NCBI GenBank assembly: GCA_964493945.1
Contig: CAZBQG010000174.1
Coordinates: 1 to 9,562 of the forward strand
Reading direction: 5' to 3'
From: CAZBQG01 sp964493945
GTDB taxonomy: Bacteria > Pseudomonadota > Alphaproteobacteria > Rhodospirillales > UBA2165
Length of the DNA: 9,562 bases
The first letter of the stretch is position 1. Every line of letters begins with the position of its first letter. The notes under the pieces are model-generated. The model ran no database searches. It saw nothing but the letters and a program-made list of their open reading frames with translations, and had not been told where the DNA came from. Both the position numbers and the translations under genes were made by a program. This document shows, one piece after another, positions 1 to 7,134 of the stretch.

Positions 1-2
1 AA

Positions 3-46
3 TGGTCTAGTTTTACTCCGCCCTGGTGGTCTGGATTTACTCTGCC
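3..46. repeat. Imperfect tandem direct repeat, possible insertion-sequence end
   Basis: A 20-bp unit at 3-22 recurs at 27-46 (period 24 bp) with 17 of 20 bases identical. Both copies begin TGGTCT and end TTTACTC(C/T)GCC. The repeat ends 12 bp before the hydrolase stop codon. Multiple short terminal repeats of this kind are known at the ends of IS21-family elements, and the unit resembles such ends from memory, but no transposase is in the window. The repeat is seen directly; the IS assignment is inference. Confidence 0.35.
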
Positions 47-58
47 GTTGACACCAAG

Positions 59-838
59 CTACTTTGGGCAAATTTGACTAAGCGCAGCCATGATGTCGGA
101 GCGCGGGGTCTGAAAACTCTGGTGATCGCCGTCGAGGGTCCGCAAGCGGCGGCCAGTTCGCGACGCGTAGCGGCGTACTGCTCGGCGGATAGAGCGGTTG
201 TCGTCGGTCCCTACCGTCAGCAAGAAGGGTTCGCGGATTTTAGCGAGACCGCCACCCATTAGCCCATCGACGGAATACCTTTCGGTGCGTGCCCGATTGC
301 GGCCCATGGTGGCCGGGGACATGATCAGGGCGGCTGCGAAATCATCAATTTCGGCGAGGGTCCAAAGGGAGATCATGCCGCCCTCGGAAAAGCCCACTAG
401 ACAGATCCGGTCCTTGGCCACGTCGGGTCTCGCGCGGAGCGTTCGGGCCGCCGACCGGGAGACGGCCAATCCTTCGGCCACTGCTTCGTCGCCGTTGCAG
501 CAACCCTCTGCGGTCTCGCGGATCGGCGCCAATGTCACGTAGCCAGCCTCAGCGAAGGCCGTAGCCAGGGCGGCAACGTCATAGCCCCGTTGGACGGCCC
601 CTTGGTAACCCTTTTCGCGGACCACCGAGCCATGGTGATAAACGATTGCCGGAAACGGCCCCGCGCCTTGCGGAACCTTGAGGATCGCGCTGTCGGTCCC
701 GGCGCCATCGACGCGTCCCGGTCCACCTTGGACGCAGCCTGCAAAAGATGCCGCAACGACGACGACGACGGCCAATTTGCCGAGGATTTTACGGTGTCTA
801 ATCTTTTCTCTAATCATCTGACATTTCCCAATCGGCAT
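59..838 (-). CDS. Lipoprotein alpha/beta hydrolase (dienelactone hydrolase / prolyl-oligopeptidase-like)
   Basis: A 259-residue predicted serine hydrolase. The N-terminus is a basic stretch followed by a Val/Ala-rich hydrophobic segment (about residues 22-33) and a lipobox-like S-F-A-G-C with Cys35, so it is probably exported and lipid-anchored. The hydrolase fold runs from about residue 50 to the end. The nucleophile elbow G-F-S-E-G-G puts Ser151 in place, the acid is Asp212 or Asp213 in V-G-T-D-D, and the base is His239 in G-D-H-Q-S. A Cys-Cys pair (113-114) follows the early strands, as in several dienelactone-hydrolase relatives. The start may be the ATG at 838 or the one at 817; the latter gives a more typical signal peptide, and neither has a strong Shine-Dalgarno. 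The Val run is encoded by an (ACG)5 tract at 756-770. The substrate is unknown. The gene is intact and points away from its neighbours, so a link to the central operon is not evident. Confidence 0.82.
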   Translation of the reverse strand: MPIGKCQMIREKIRHRKILGKLAVVVVVAASFAGCVQGGPGRVDGAGTDSAILKVPQGAGPFPAIVYHHGSVVREKGYQGAVQRGYDVAALATAFAEAGYVTLAPIRETAEGCCNGDEAVAEGLAVSRSAARTLRARPDVAKDRICLVGFSEGGMISLWTLAEIDDFAAALIMSPATMGRNRARTERYSVDGLMGGGLAKIREPFLLTVGTDDNRSIRRAVRRYASRTGRRLRTLDGDHQSFQTPRSDIMAALSQICPK

Positions 839-935
839 CTAAATCGGCCCCAATGATAATCGATCAAGACGACTCGCGAAACAGAAAGGGTGTTGGACGC
901 CATAGCCAGGTGCCCAGCCGTGAAACGCCCATCTC

Positions 936-1577
936 ATGCTATCGGTCGGAAACACTCGCAGAAATCATCGCATACAAAAAGGGCGGGTTCACCAGACGCT
1001 TACGCATCTTTTGAGTTTAATCAACGAAATCCTCAGCCTGGCCCGCATGGAGGCTGGAATGCTGGATTTGGATACCGAAGAAGTGGCGCCCGCCGAAGTG
1101 CTGGAGGAGAGCCTTTCTATGGTCAAGGGCATGGCCGATGAGCGCAAAATATTGCTTTCCGTCGGCGCCGATGCAAGCGAGCCCCAACCCATATTTGCGG
1201 ACCGTACGCGCTTCAAGCAGATATTGCTCAATCTCCTGGGCAATGCCATCAAGTATAACCGGAACGGCGGCGAGGTGAGCGTCCACTTCCGGGAATATTC
1301 GGCGGATATGATGCGCATTTCAGTCAAGGATGGGGGCCCGGGTATCCCAGCCGGGAGGCATGATGAGCTGTTCAAGCCCTTCAGCCGCTTGGGCGCGGAG
1401 AAGACGGCCGTTGAGGGTACCGGCATAGGCCTCAGCGTGACCAAGCAGTTGGTCGAGTTGATGGGTGGAGAAATCGGCTTCGAGAGCGAGGAGGGTGCGG
1501 GCAGCACCTTCTGGGCTGCGCTTTCCCTGGCGGCGGGAAACAGCGCCGGGCTGGGCCTGCGCCCGGTGGCGGAGTAA
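936..1577 (+). pseudogene. Sensor histidine kinase remnant (ATPase domain and end of dimerisation helix)
   Basis: This open frame holds the C-terminal half of a HisKA/HATPase_c sensor kinase. Residues 21-41 match the second helix of the dimerisation domain (HLLSLINEIL, then ARMEAG). The ATP-binding boxes follow in order: N box around Asn103 (LLNLLGNAIKYN), G1 box DGGPGI (132-137), F box LFKPF (145-149) and G2 box GTGIGLS (161-167). The phospho-accepting H box (S-H-E-L-R-T-P type) and all sensory domains are absent. The first 20 residues look unlike a kinase, and the ATG at 936 has no convincing ribosome binding site. In the frame starting at 853, bases 916-936 read S-R-E-T-P-I-S, which could be a decayed H box, but this is weak. 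The gene ends 12 bp from the end of the convergent decarboxylase gene. Probably a degraded kinase; it cannot autophosphorylate as it stands. Confidence 0.78.
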
Positions 1578-1589
1578 TAGCCAAAACCC

Positions 1590-3188
1590 TCACCCCAGCT
1601 CCGCCGCGAACTCCGATCCCGCCAGACAGAACCGCCCCAGTTCGTCCTGCCACAGCTCTCCCTTCTCGTGGAGCTGTCCGACGGCGCGGGACAGGGCCTG
1701 GAAGCCCTCGGTCTCGAATTTTTCCGACAGTTCGAAGAAATACATGGGCGTCTCGGCAATCATGCCCCGCACTTCGCCGGCCAGCGCCGTTACCTGATTG
1801 TCGCCGATGATGGGCGCCGGTACTTTCTCGGCAACCTCGCCCAATGCATCATCCAGCTTGACCGTATCGGCATAGGCGTAGGTGATGCGCTGGAAGCGTT
1901 GGCGGGGGACGTCGTCGGGGATGGTGGCGTCTATGCCCATCTTGGCCGTGGTGGGGATGCGGCCCGGTACCGGGGGGAGACTTGGGTCCAGGGGTTTTGA
2001 GCGCGCACCCGGGATGATGATCACGTCCTTGTCGGCCTGTACCCGGGTGGCGATGGCCCATTCCACATCCGTGCCGTCGAAGACGTCGATGTCTTCGTCC
2101 ACCACCACCACATGTTTCATGTCAGCGACGCTGAGCATGGCCAGGATGGCGTTTTTGCCGTCGCCGGGCAGGGGTTTGATGGAAACGATGGTATGCCAGT
2201 GACAGCAGCCCCCGGGGGTTACGTTTACCGCCGTCACCTGGACGCCGGCTTCGTGGAGGACGCGGCGGACGGCGGACTCATATATGGGCCCGCTGGGCCA
2301 GATATTTTCCCACGGCATGTGCAGCGCGTAATAGGTAGCGTTAGGGCGCATGCGGATGGCCTTGATCCTGACATGGGGGTTCCAGTGCAAACCACCCATG
2401 AGCCGTGTGAATTCGCCGAAGCGGCCTTCGGGCTTGGTCCAACCGGTGGACAGGATTTCCGCTTCCAGAACGATCTCACTATCGGCGATAAAGGGGATAT
2501 CCACCGTATCGCAGGGCGCCAGTTGAACGGGGGTGCCGCGCATGCCGCCGGCCAAGGCAATTTCGTCGACACCGGCGGCGGCTTTGAACGTGCTGGCGAT
2601 CAATTCGGCGGGGTGGGTGCCGATATTGATGGAAATGGGCAGGGGTTCGTTCTGGGCCAGGGCCTTTTCGGCGAATTTTCTCAAATTGTTTGGCGTCACG
2701 ATATCGATGCCCGTTGTGTTGCGGTCTTTAATGAGGCAACGGTAAACGCCCGCATTGAAGCCAAACTCCCCGTCATAGGCCAAGATCACCCCGGCCGTGA
2801 TCATAGGCCCCCCATCCAGCATGGAAAATAGCGGCACGGGCAATTTGAACAAATCCACCTCGCCGCCGGTCTGCACAACCTCATGGAGGCCCTCGGCGCT
2901 GATGGTTTCGGCGGGCAGGGGGCGATCCAACCCGTTTCTCAGCAAGCCCTCGATGTCCGCAAAATCACAGCCCATGGCGATGGCCAGCCTTTCGCGCGCA
3001 TTCATCACGCCCGAGATCACCGGCATGTCATAGCCCAGCACATTGGTGAACAGCAGCGCCGTTTCCGATTGATCCACCAGTGTGGCGATATGGCGGATAT
3101 CGGTGGGTTTGGAGATTTCGCGTAGCTCTCCGGCATTTTTTAGTTTGCCGATTACGTCCCTGAGGCCGCCCAGACTGGCTTGGTTCAT
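1590..3188 (-). CDS. UbiD-family prenyl-FMN-dependent (de)carboxylase
   Basis: A protein of 532 residues, a normal length for UbiD/Fdc1-type enzymes, which reversibly decarboxylate aromatic or alpha,beta-unsaturated acids with prenylated FMN made by UbiX. The catalytic signature is complete. The motif E-G-R-F-G-E carries the two Glu (E254 and E259 from this start; Fdc1 E277 and E282), and G-V-Y-R supplies the Arg (R150; Fdc1 R173). Asn, His and Glu at the expected spacing (G-F-N-A-G, I-G-T-H, V-L-E-A-E) would bind the metal and cofactor phosphate. The ATG at 3188 is preferred because GGAG lies 8 nt upstream. The frame stays open to 3242, but that upstream ATG has no good site. The gene diverges from the acyl-CoA synthetase operon and ends tail to tail with the kinase remnant. 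It differs from E. coli UbiD in motif wording (R-F-G-E, not P-F-G-E), so a catabolic role is more likely than ubiquinone synthesis. No UbiX partner is present in the window. The substrate is unknown. Confidence 0.95.
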   Translation of the reverse strand: MNQASLGGLRDVIGKLKNAGELREISKPTDIRHIATLVDQSETALLFTNVLGYDMPVISGVMNARERLAIAMGCDFADIEGLLRNGLDRPLPAETISAEGLHEVVQTGGEVDLFKLPVPLFSMLDGGPMITAGVILAYDGEFGFNAGVYRCLIKDRNTTGIDIVTPNNLRKFAEKALAQNEPLPISINIGTHPAELIASTFKAAAGVDEIALAGGMRGTPVQLAPCDTVDIPFIADSEIVLEAEILSTGWTKPEGRFGEFTRLMGGLHWNPHVRIKAIRMRPNATYYALHMPWENIWPSGPIYESAVRRVLHEAGVQVTAVNVTPGGCCHWHTIVSIKPLPGDGKNAILAMLSVADMKHVVVVDEDIDVFDGTDVEWAIATRVQADKDVIIIPGARSKPLDPSLPPVPGRIPTTAKMGIDATIPDDVPRQRFQRITYAYADTVKLDDALGEVAEKVPAPIIGDNQVTALAGEVRGMIAETPMYFFELSEKFETEGFQALSRAVGQLHEKGELWQDELGRFCLAGSEFAAELG

Positions 3189-3310
3189 GATCTTTTCTCC
3201 GTCTTTCAGCTTTGTCCGGCCATATGGGTAATTTATTTTCACCGGGAAATATGTTTTAACCCGTTTTCCTAAGGGAACTCAATTTGGCTGTCGGCGGAAT
3301 ATCGATCAAA
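3189..3310. promoter_or_regulatory. Divergent intergenic region between decarboxylase and CoA-ligase operon
   Basis: About 120 bp separate the two divergent starts, and the stretch from about 3229 to 3283 is clearly more AT-rich than the flanking genes. It should hold both promoters. On the minus strand TTAAAA, an 18-bp spacer and TAAATT give a weak sigma70-like pair. On the plus strand TATGTT at 3250-3255 is a possible -10 without a clear -35. A GGGTAA / TTAACCC pair (starting near 3226 and ending near 3262) forms an imperfect inverted repeat that could be an operator. No element is strong enough to name a regulator. The shared region suggests coordinated control of the decarboxylase and the operon. 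Confidence 0.4.
3197..3200 (-). promoter_or_regulatory. Shine-Dalgarno that decides the decarboxylase start
   Basis: GGAG on the minus strand lies 8 nt before the ATG at 3188, while the upstream in-frame ATG at 3242 lacks a comparable site. This favours the 532-residue form. Confidence 0.6.
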
Positions 3311-4786
3311 ATGGAGAATCTGGGCAATTTGTTTAAGGCGCATCTGGGCCAGGGAAAACTGGCGGCGGTGGATCTGTTGGATATGGATCACCCCAGGGAA
3401 ATTTCCTATGACTTTCTGGATGGGCGCTGCGACGGCGTGGCCCGGGGGCTGGTGGCTGCCGGCCTGGGGGTGGGCGACCGGGTTGCCATATTGGCGCGAA
3501 ACCGCATCGAATTCATGGAGGTTTTGTTTGGCGCCTTGCGCGCCGGCTGCGTGCCCGTACCGGTCAATAACAAGTTGGCCGCAGAGACCGTCCAATTCAT
3601 CTTGCGGGATGCAGATGTGAAGCATGTCTTCATGGAGGACGGGTCCGCTTCTCTCATGGATGGATCGATCCCTTGCAGCAATTTCGATCACGATTATGAG
3701 AATTTTCTGGATCCCGGCCCTTTCGAGGCCATGGAGGTTGGCGAAAAGCAGGTCTCCATGCAGCTTTATACCTCGGGCACCACGGGCGGGCCCAAGGGGG
3801 TATTGCTGACCCATGCGGGGCAGGGCTGGGCATCTGGGGCTCTGGTCAAGGGGCGGCGCCTGACCCACGATGACCGCATCCTCATGTCGGCGCCATTCTT
3901 CCATAAGAACGCCCTGGTCGCCATCAAGACGGCCATGTTGCCGGGCGCCTCCCTGGTGATCATGCCCCGCTTTCAGGCGCGCCAGGCAATCCAGGCCATA
4001 TCCGGCCAGAAATGCACCATGATCACCGGTGTGCCGACCATGATGTATATGATGCTGGCCGAACGGGACCTGATCGAAACTGCCGATTTTTCAGCTGTGC
4101 GCACCATCTCCATGGGTTCCGCGCCCGCCTCCAACGTATTGCTGGGCGAGATCGCGGAGGTTTTTCCGGGCGTCGCCGTGCAGACGAATTACGGTACCAC
4201 CGAAGGCGGGCCGATCATGCTGGGCTGGTTCCACCCCGATGGCAAACCCCGCCCGCTGGGCAGCGTCGGCTATCCCCTGCCGGGATGTGAATACAGGTTC
4301 GAGGGCGGGCCACACGACAAGGAGGGCGAGCTGGTGGTACGCAATCCGGGCGTCGCTCTGGGCTTCTATAACCTGCCCAAGGAGACGGCGGAAAGTTTCA
4401 AGGATGGCTGGAATTATTCGAGCGACATCATGCGCCAGGACGAGGATGGCTGGTTCTATTTCCTGGGCCGGGTCGATGACATGTTCGTCTGCGGCGGCGA
4501 AAACATCTATCCAGGCGAAGTGGAATTGCTTTTGGAAAAACATTCCGGCATTACCCAGGCCGTCGTGCTTCCTTTCCCTCACGAATCAAAAGGCGAAGTG
4601 CCCTATGCCTTCATCACCGAGGAAAGCGCCGGCAGGCTTAGCGAAGATGACGTGAAAACCCATGCCCTGGATAACGGGCCGGCCTATGCCTATCCCAGGC
4701 GGGTTTTCATTCTGCCAACCATTCCCCTGACCGGGACCAACAAGACGGACCGCGTAGCTTTGCGCGCTCTGGCCGAGGAAAACTGA
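3311..4786 (+). CDS. Acyl-CoA synthetase / AMP-dependent CoA ligase
   Basis: An adenylate-forming enzyme (ANL superfamily) that would activate a carboxylic acid with ATP and join it to CoA. The core motifs are intact (numbered from the alternative TTG start; subtract 9 for this ATG): phosphate loop YTSGTTGGPKG (162-172), A5 motif NYGTTEGG (302-309), the ribose-binding Asp381 in S-S-D, hinge motif G-R-V-D-D (395-399), G-G-E-N-I-Y-P (404-410) and the catalytic Lys487 in P-L-T-G-T-N-K. The ATG at 3311 gives the usual N-terminus for the family (M-E-N-L-G-N-L). A TTG at 3284, 7 nt after AAGGGA, is a real alternative and would make 500 residues. It is the first gene of the operon, ending 3 nt before the thioesterase gene. 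The acid cannot be named from sequence; fatty, bile-acid-like or aromatic acids are all possible for this subfamily. Confidence 0.95.
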   Translation: MENLGNLFKAHLGQGKLAAVDLLDMDHPREISYDFLDGRCDGVARGLVAAGLGVGDRVAILARNRIEFMEVLFGALRAGCVPVPVNNKLAAETVQFILRDADVKHVFMEDGSASLMDGSIPCSNFDHDYENFLDPGPFEAMEVGEKQVSMQLYTSGTTGGPKGVLLTHAGQGWASGALVKGRRLTHDDRILMSAPFFHKNALVAIKTAMLPGASLVIMPRFQARQAIQAISGQKCTMITGVPTMMYMMLAERDLIETADFSAVRTISMGSAPASNVLLGEIAEVFPGVAVQTNYGTTEGGPIMLGWFHPDGKPRPLGSVGYPLPGCEYRFEGGPHDKEGELVVRNPGVALGFYNLPKETAESFKDGWNYSSDIMRQDEDGWFYFLGRVDDMFVCGGENIYPGEVELLLEKHSGITQAVVLPFPHESKGEVPYAFITEESAGRLSEDDVKTHALDNGPAYAYPRRVFILPTIPLTGTNKTDRVALRALAEEN

Positions 4787-4789
4787 CAT

Positions 4790-5209
4790 ATGGCACCCAA
4801 CAAAATGACCGAGGCGGAGCTCCGCCAACGTATCCAGATGGCCCCCTTCCACCAATGGCTGGGGCTGGATCTGGTGGAAATGAACGATGACGGTATCAAG
4901 ATCAGCCTGCCCTGGCGGGAAGAATTCGTGGTCAATGTGGATGTGGGCTACACCCATGGCGGCATCCTGGCGACGGTGATCGATGTGGCCGCCGATTATG
5001 CCCTGACCGCGAAATTGGGCACGCCGCTGCCCACCGTCGATCTCCGCGTCGATTACCACCGGGCGGCCATGCAGGACACATTGACCGTCGAGGCCCGGGT
5101 AATCAAATTGGGCCGCACATTTTCCAGCGCCGAAGCCTATGTCTATGATGCCGAATCCAGGCTGCTGGCCAGCGGGCGGGGCGTCTATCATTCGCTCCCT
5201 TCATCTTAG
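4790..5209 (+). CDS. PaaI-family hotdog-fold acyl-CoA thioesterase
   Basis: A single hotdog-domain protein of 139 residues, the usual size for PaaI-type thioesterases that hydrolyse aryl- or acyl-CoA esters in the cytoplasm. The active-site helix begins with T-H-G-G (His56, Gly57, Gly58) and continues to Asp65 (A-T-V-I-D), the usual nucleophile/base position. The following strand D-L-R-V-D-Y (84-89) and G-R-T-F-S-S-A-E (108-115) match the family's later strands. GAGGAA, 9 nt before the ATG and inside the last codons of the ligase gene, is a good ribosome binding site, and the 3-nt gap implies translational coupling. Next to a CoA ligase it probably releases product or clears dead-end CoA esters to free CoA. 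Specificity is unknown. Confidence 0.9.
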   Translation: MAPNKMTEAELRQRIQMAPFHQWLGLDLVEMNDDGIKISLPWREEFVVNVDVGYTHGGILATVIDVAADYALTAKLGTPLPTVDLRVDYHRAAMQDTLTVEARVIKLGRTFSSAEAYVYDAESRLLASGRGVYHSLPSS

Positions 5210-5221
5210 TTAGGAGATATC

Positions 5222-6229
5222 ATGAAAGCCGTCGTCCTCAACGAGCATGGCCAGATGGACAAGCTCATCTACGAAGAAAATTATCCCGACCCCGAATGCG
5301 GGCCGGGCGATGTGGTTATCCGGGTCAAGGCCACCTCGCTCAATTACCATGATCTGTTCACCCGCAACGGCATGCCCGGCCTGACCCTTGAACTCCCCAG
5401 AATCTGCGGTCTGGATACGGCCGGCGAAATCATCGAAACCGGTGCCGACGTAAAAGGCTGGGCGGTGGGCGACCGGGTCCTGATCGATCCCCGCAACCGG
5501 GTCGAAGGCGGGCTGGTGGGTGAGACCATCGATGGCGGCCTGGCCGAATATTGCCGCGCACCGGTTCATCAATTGGTAAAAATCCCCGATGGTGTCGCCT
5601 TTGATCAGGCCGCCAGCCTGCCCGTCGCCTATGGCACGGCGCACCGCATGATGGTCACCCGGGGCCAGGTCACCTCCGAAGACAAGGTTCTGATCCTGGG
5701 CGCCAGCGGCGGCGTCGGTACGGGTGCGGTATTGCTGGCCAAGATGGTCGGCGCCGAAGTGGTGGCATGTTCCTCGTCCGAACCCAAGATGAAGGCGCTG
5801 ACCGATATGGGCGCCGATCATGTGATCAATTATCTGGAGACGGATTACGTCAAGGAAGTCTGGAAGCTCTATGAAAAACCTCACCGGCGGAAATGGGAAG
5901 GGGGCGTGACGGTCGTCGTCAATTTCACCGGCGGCGATACCTGGGTGCAAAGCATGCGCTGCCTGCGCCGGGGTGGGCGGCTTTTGACCTGCGGGGCGAC
6001 GGACAGTTTCGATCCCAAGACTGATTTGCGTTATGTGTGGAGTTTCGAGTTTGACATCCGGGGTTCCAATTCCTGGGAGCGCGAAGATCTGGAAAGCCTG
6101 CTGGATTTGATCGATCAAGGCCGCATGGAGGTGCCCATCGCCGGCATCTACCCACTGACCGAGGCCAAAGAGGCGCTGCGCCTGATCGAGGACAGGGAGG
6201 TCATCGGCAAGGTCATCGTCGCCCCGTGA
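5222..6229 (+). CDS. Zinc-independent MDR oxidoreductase (quinone/enoyl reductase-like)
   Basis: A 335-residue medium-chain dehydrogenase/reductase with an N-terminal GroES-like domain and a Rossmann domain. The dinucleotide-binding loop is G-A-S-G-G-V-G-T-G (160-168), followed by the Ser-rich C-S-S-S-E-P-K (183-189), compatible with NADPH. In the catalytic domain the position of the usual zinc-binding Cys reads S-L-N-Y-H-D (39-44), and the four-Cys structural zinc loop is missing. It therefore resembles quinone oxidoreductases and enoyl reductases rather than zinc alcohol dehydrogenases. AGGAG at 5212-5216 is a strong Shine-Dalgarno 5 nt before the ATG, and the gene begins 12 nt after the thioesterase. 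Its stop overlaps the next start by 4 nt. In context it may reduce an alpha,beta-unsaturated carbonyl or CoA ester of the pathway; this is inference. Confidence 0.93.
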   Translation: MKAVVLNEHGQMDKLIYEENYPDPECGPGDVVIRVKATSLNYHDLFTRNGMPGLTLELPRICGLDTAGEIIETGADVKGWAVGDRVLIDPRNRVEGGLVGETIDGGLAEYCRAPVHQLVKIPDGVAFDQAASLPVAYGTAHRMMVTRGQVTSEDKVLILGASGGVGTGAVLLAKMVGAEVVACSSSEPKMKALTDMGADHVINYLETDYVKEVWKLYEKPHRRKWEGGVTVVVNFTGGDTWVQSMRCLRRGGRLLTCGATDSFDPKTDLRYVWSFEFDIRGSNSWEREDLESLLDLIDQGRMEVPIAGIYPLTEAKEALRLIEDREVIGKVIVAP

Positions 6230-7134
6230 CCCGGCAACTGCCGGAGAAGGGCGAAATCTTTCTCGATCATGTAGGCTGGTATCTGCCTGATCTGGACGAA
6301 GTGGTGCGCGTCTTTGGCCGGCTGGGCTTCCCCGTAACCCCTTACTCCATGCATGGCGACCGTGATCCCGCCACGGGTCAGGTGGTGCCCATGGGCTCGG
6401 CCAACCGGCTGGTCATTCTGGAGCGGGGCTACCTGGAATTTCTCAGCGATGTCGAAGGCATCGACAGTGTGGTGAGCCGGCACCTTAAAGAATGCATGGC
6501 GCGCCACTCCGGCCTTCACCTGACCGCCATGACCGTGCAAGACGCGGAAGGCGAGGCGGCGCGCTTAAGCGGTCTTGGCATTCCCCTTCAGCCGGTGGTT
6601 AATTTGCGCCGCAAGGCAGAGGCCGAGGACGGATTGGAAAAAGATGTTGGTTTTACCGTGGTGCGCCCCGAATTCGATTATTACCCGGAAGGCCGCATCC
6701 AGACCCTGTCCCATCTCACCCCGGAAATGGTCTGGCAGGCCCGCTATATCGGCCAGCAAAACGCCATCCAGGGCCTCACCCGGATGATATTCTCCGTGTC
6801 CGATCCGGAAGCCAGCGCGGGCAGGCTGGCCAACTTCACCGGACGCCCGGTGGCAAAGACCGAAGGCGGCGTGGCTATCACCCTGGACCGGGGGAGCCTG
6901 GGTTTCTACCGGCCCGAAGATATTTTCCGGCAATTCGGATTTCACCCGGCACCCGCCCCGCCCGCCGCTGTGGGTATGGGGATGTCATCGGGAGACCTGG
7001 GCAGGACCCGGAAATTTTTGCTGGGTCAGGGGTTGGGTCTGATGGGCGATGACGGCGGGCGGCTGATCGTTGCTCCTGAAGACGCGCTGGGTGCCGTGCT
7101 GATCATTGAGGAGCCAGCTGGCCGTCGGGTTTGA
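6226..7134 (+). CDS. VOC-superfamily glyoxalase-like protein (two tandem modules)
   Basis: A 302-residue protein with two vicinal-oxygen-chelate modules. The first (about 11-125) starts with F-L-D-H-V-G-W-Y-L-P-D and has Y-L-E-F-L-S at 69-74, giving His15 and Glu71 as likely metal ligands, in the style of the Glyoxalase_3 (PF13468) group. A linker with L-S-H-L-T-P-E (161-167) follows, and the second module spans roughly 184-296. It starts at a GTG whose last two bases begin the TGA of the MDR gene (GTGA overlap), so translation is probably coupled; no separate strong ribosome binding site is seen. Such proteins include lyases, isomerases, dioxygenases and non-enzymatic binding proteins, so the reaction is not known. 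A role on a late intermediate of the operon pathway is a guess. The last 32 bp overlap the 3' end of the convergent hemerythrin frame. Confidence 0.87.
   Translation: MTRQLPEKGEIFLDHVGWYLPDLDEVVRVFGRLGFPVTPYSMHGDRDPATGQVVPMGSANRLVILERGYLEFLSDVEGIDSVVSRHLKECMARHSGLHLTAMTVQDAEGEAARLSGLGIPLQPVVNLRRKAEAEDGLEKDVGFTVVRPEFDYYPEGRIQTLSHLTPEMVWQARYIGQQNAIQGLTRMIFSVSDPEASAGRLANFTGRPVAKTEGGVAITLDRGSLGFYRPEDIFRQFGFHPAPAPPAAVGMGMSSGDLGRTRKFLLGQGLGLMGDDGGRLIVAPEDALGAVLIIEEPAGRRV

Noticed and set aside
989..1759. Minus-strand open frame of 256 codons across the kinase remnant and the end of the decarboxylase gene
   Set aside because: Ser/Arg/Pro-rich with no family motif, and it overlaps two better-supported genes.
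2112..2831. Plus-strand open frame of 239 codons
   Set aside because: It is antisense to the UbiD-family gene, which has full catalytic motifs; the opposite reading is Gly/Asp-rich without a domain.
3269..3904. Minus-strand open frame opposite the CoA ligase
   Set aside because: It overlaps the ligase phosphate-loop region and the divergent promoter region, and no family is recognisable.
5210..6118. Long open frame (302 codons) on the minus strand
   Set aside because: It lies entirely opposite the MDR oxidoreductase gene, has no recognisable domain, and has the composition expected of an antisense reading of a GC-rich gene.
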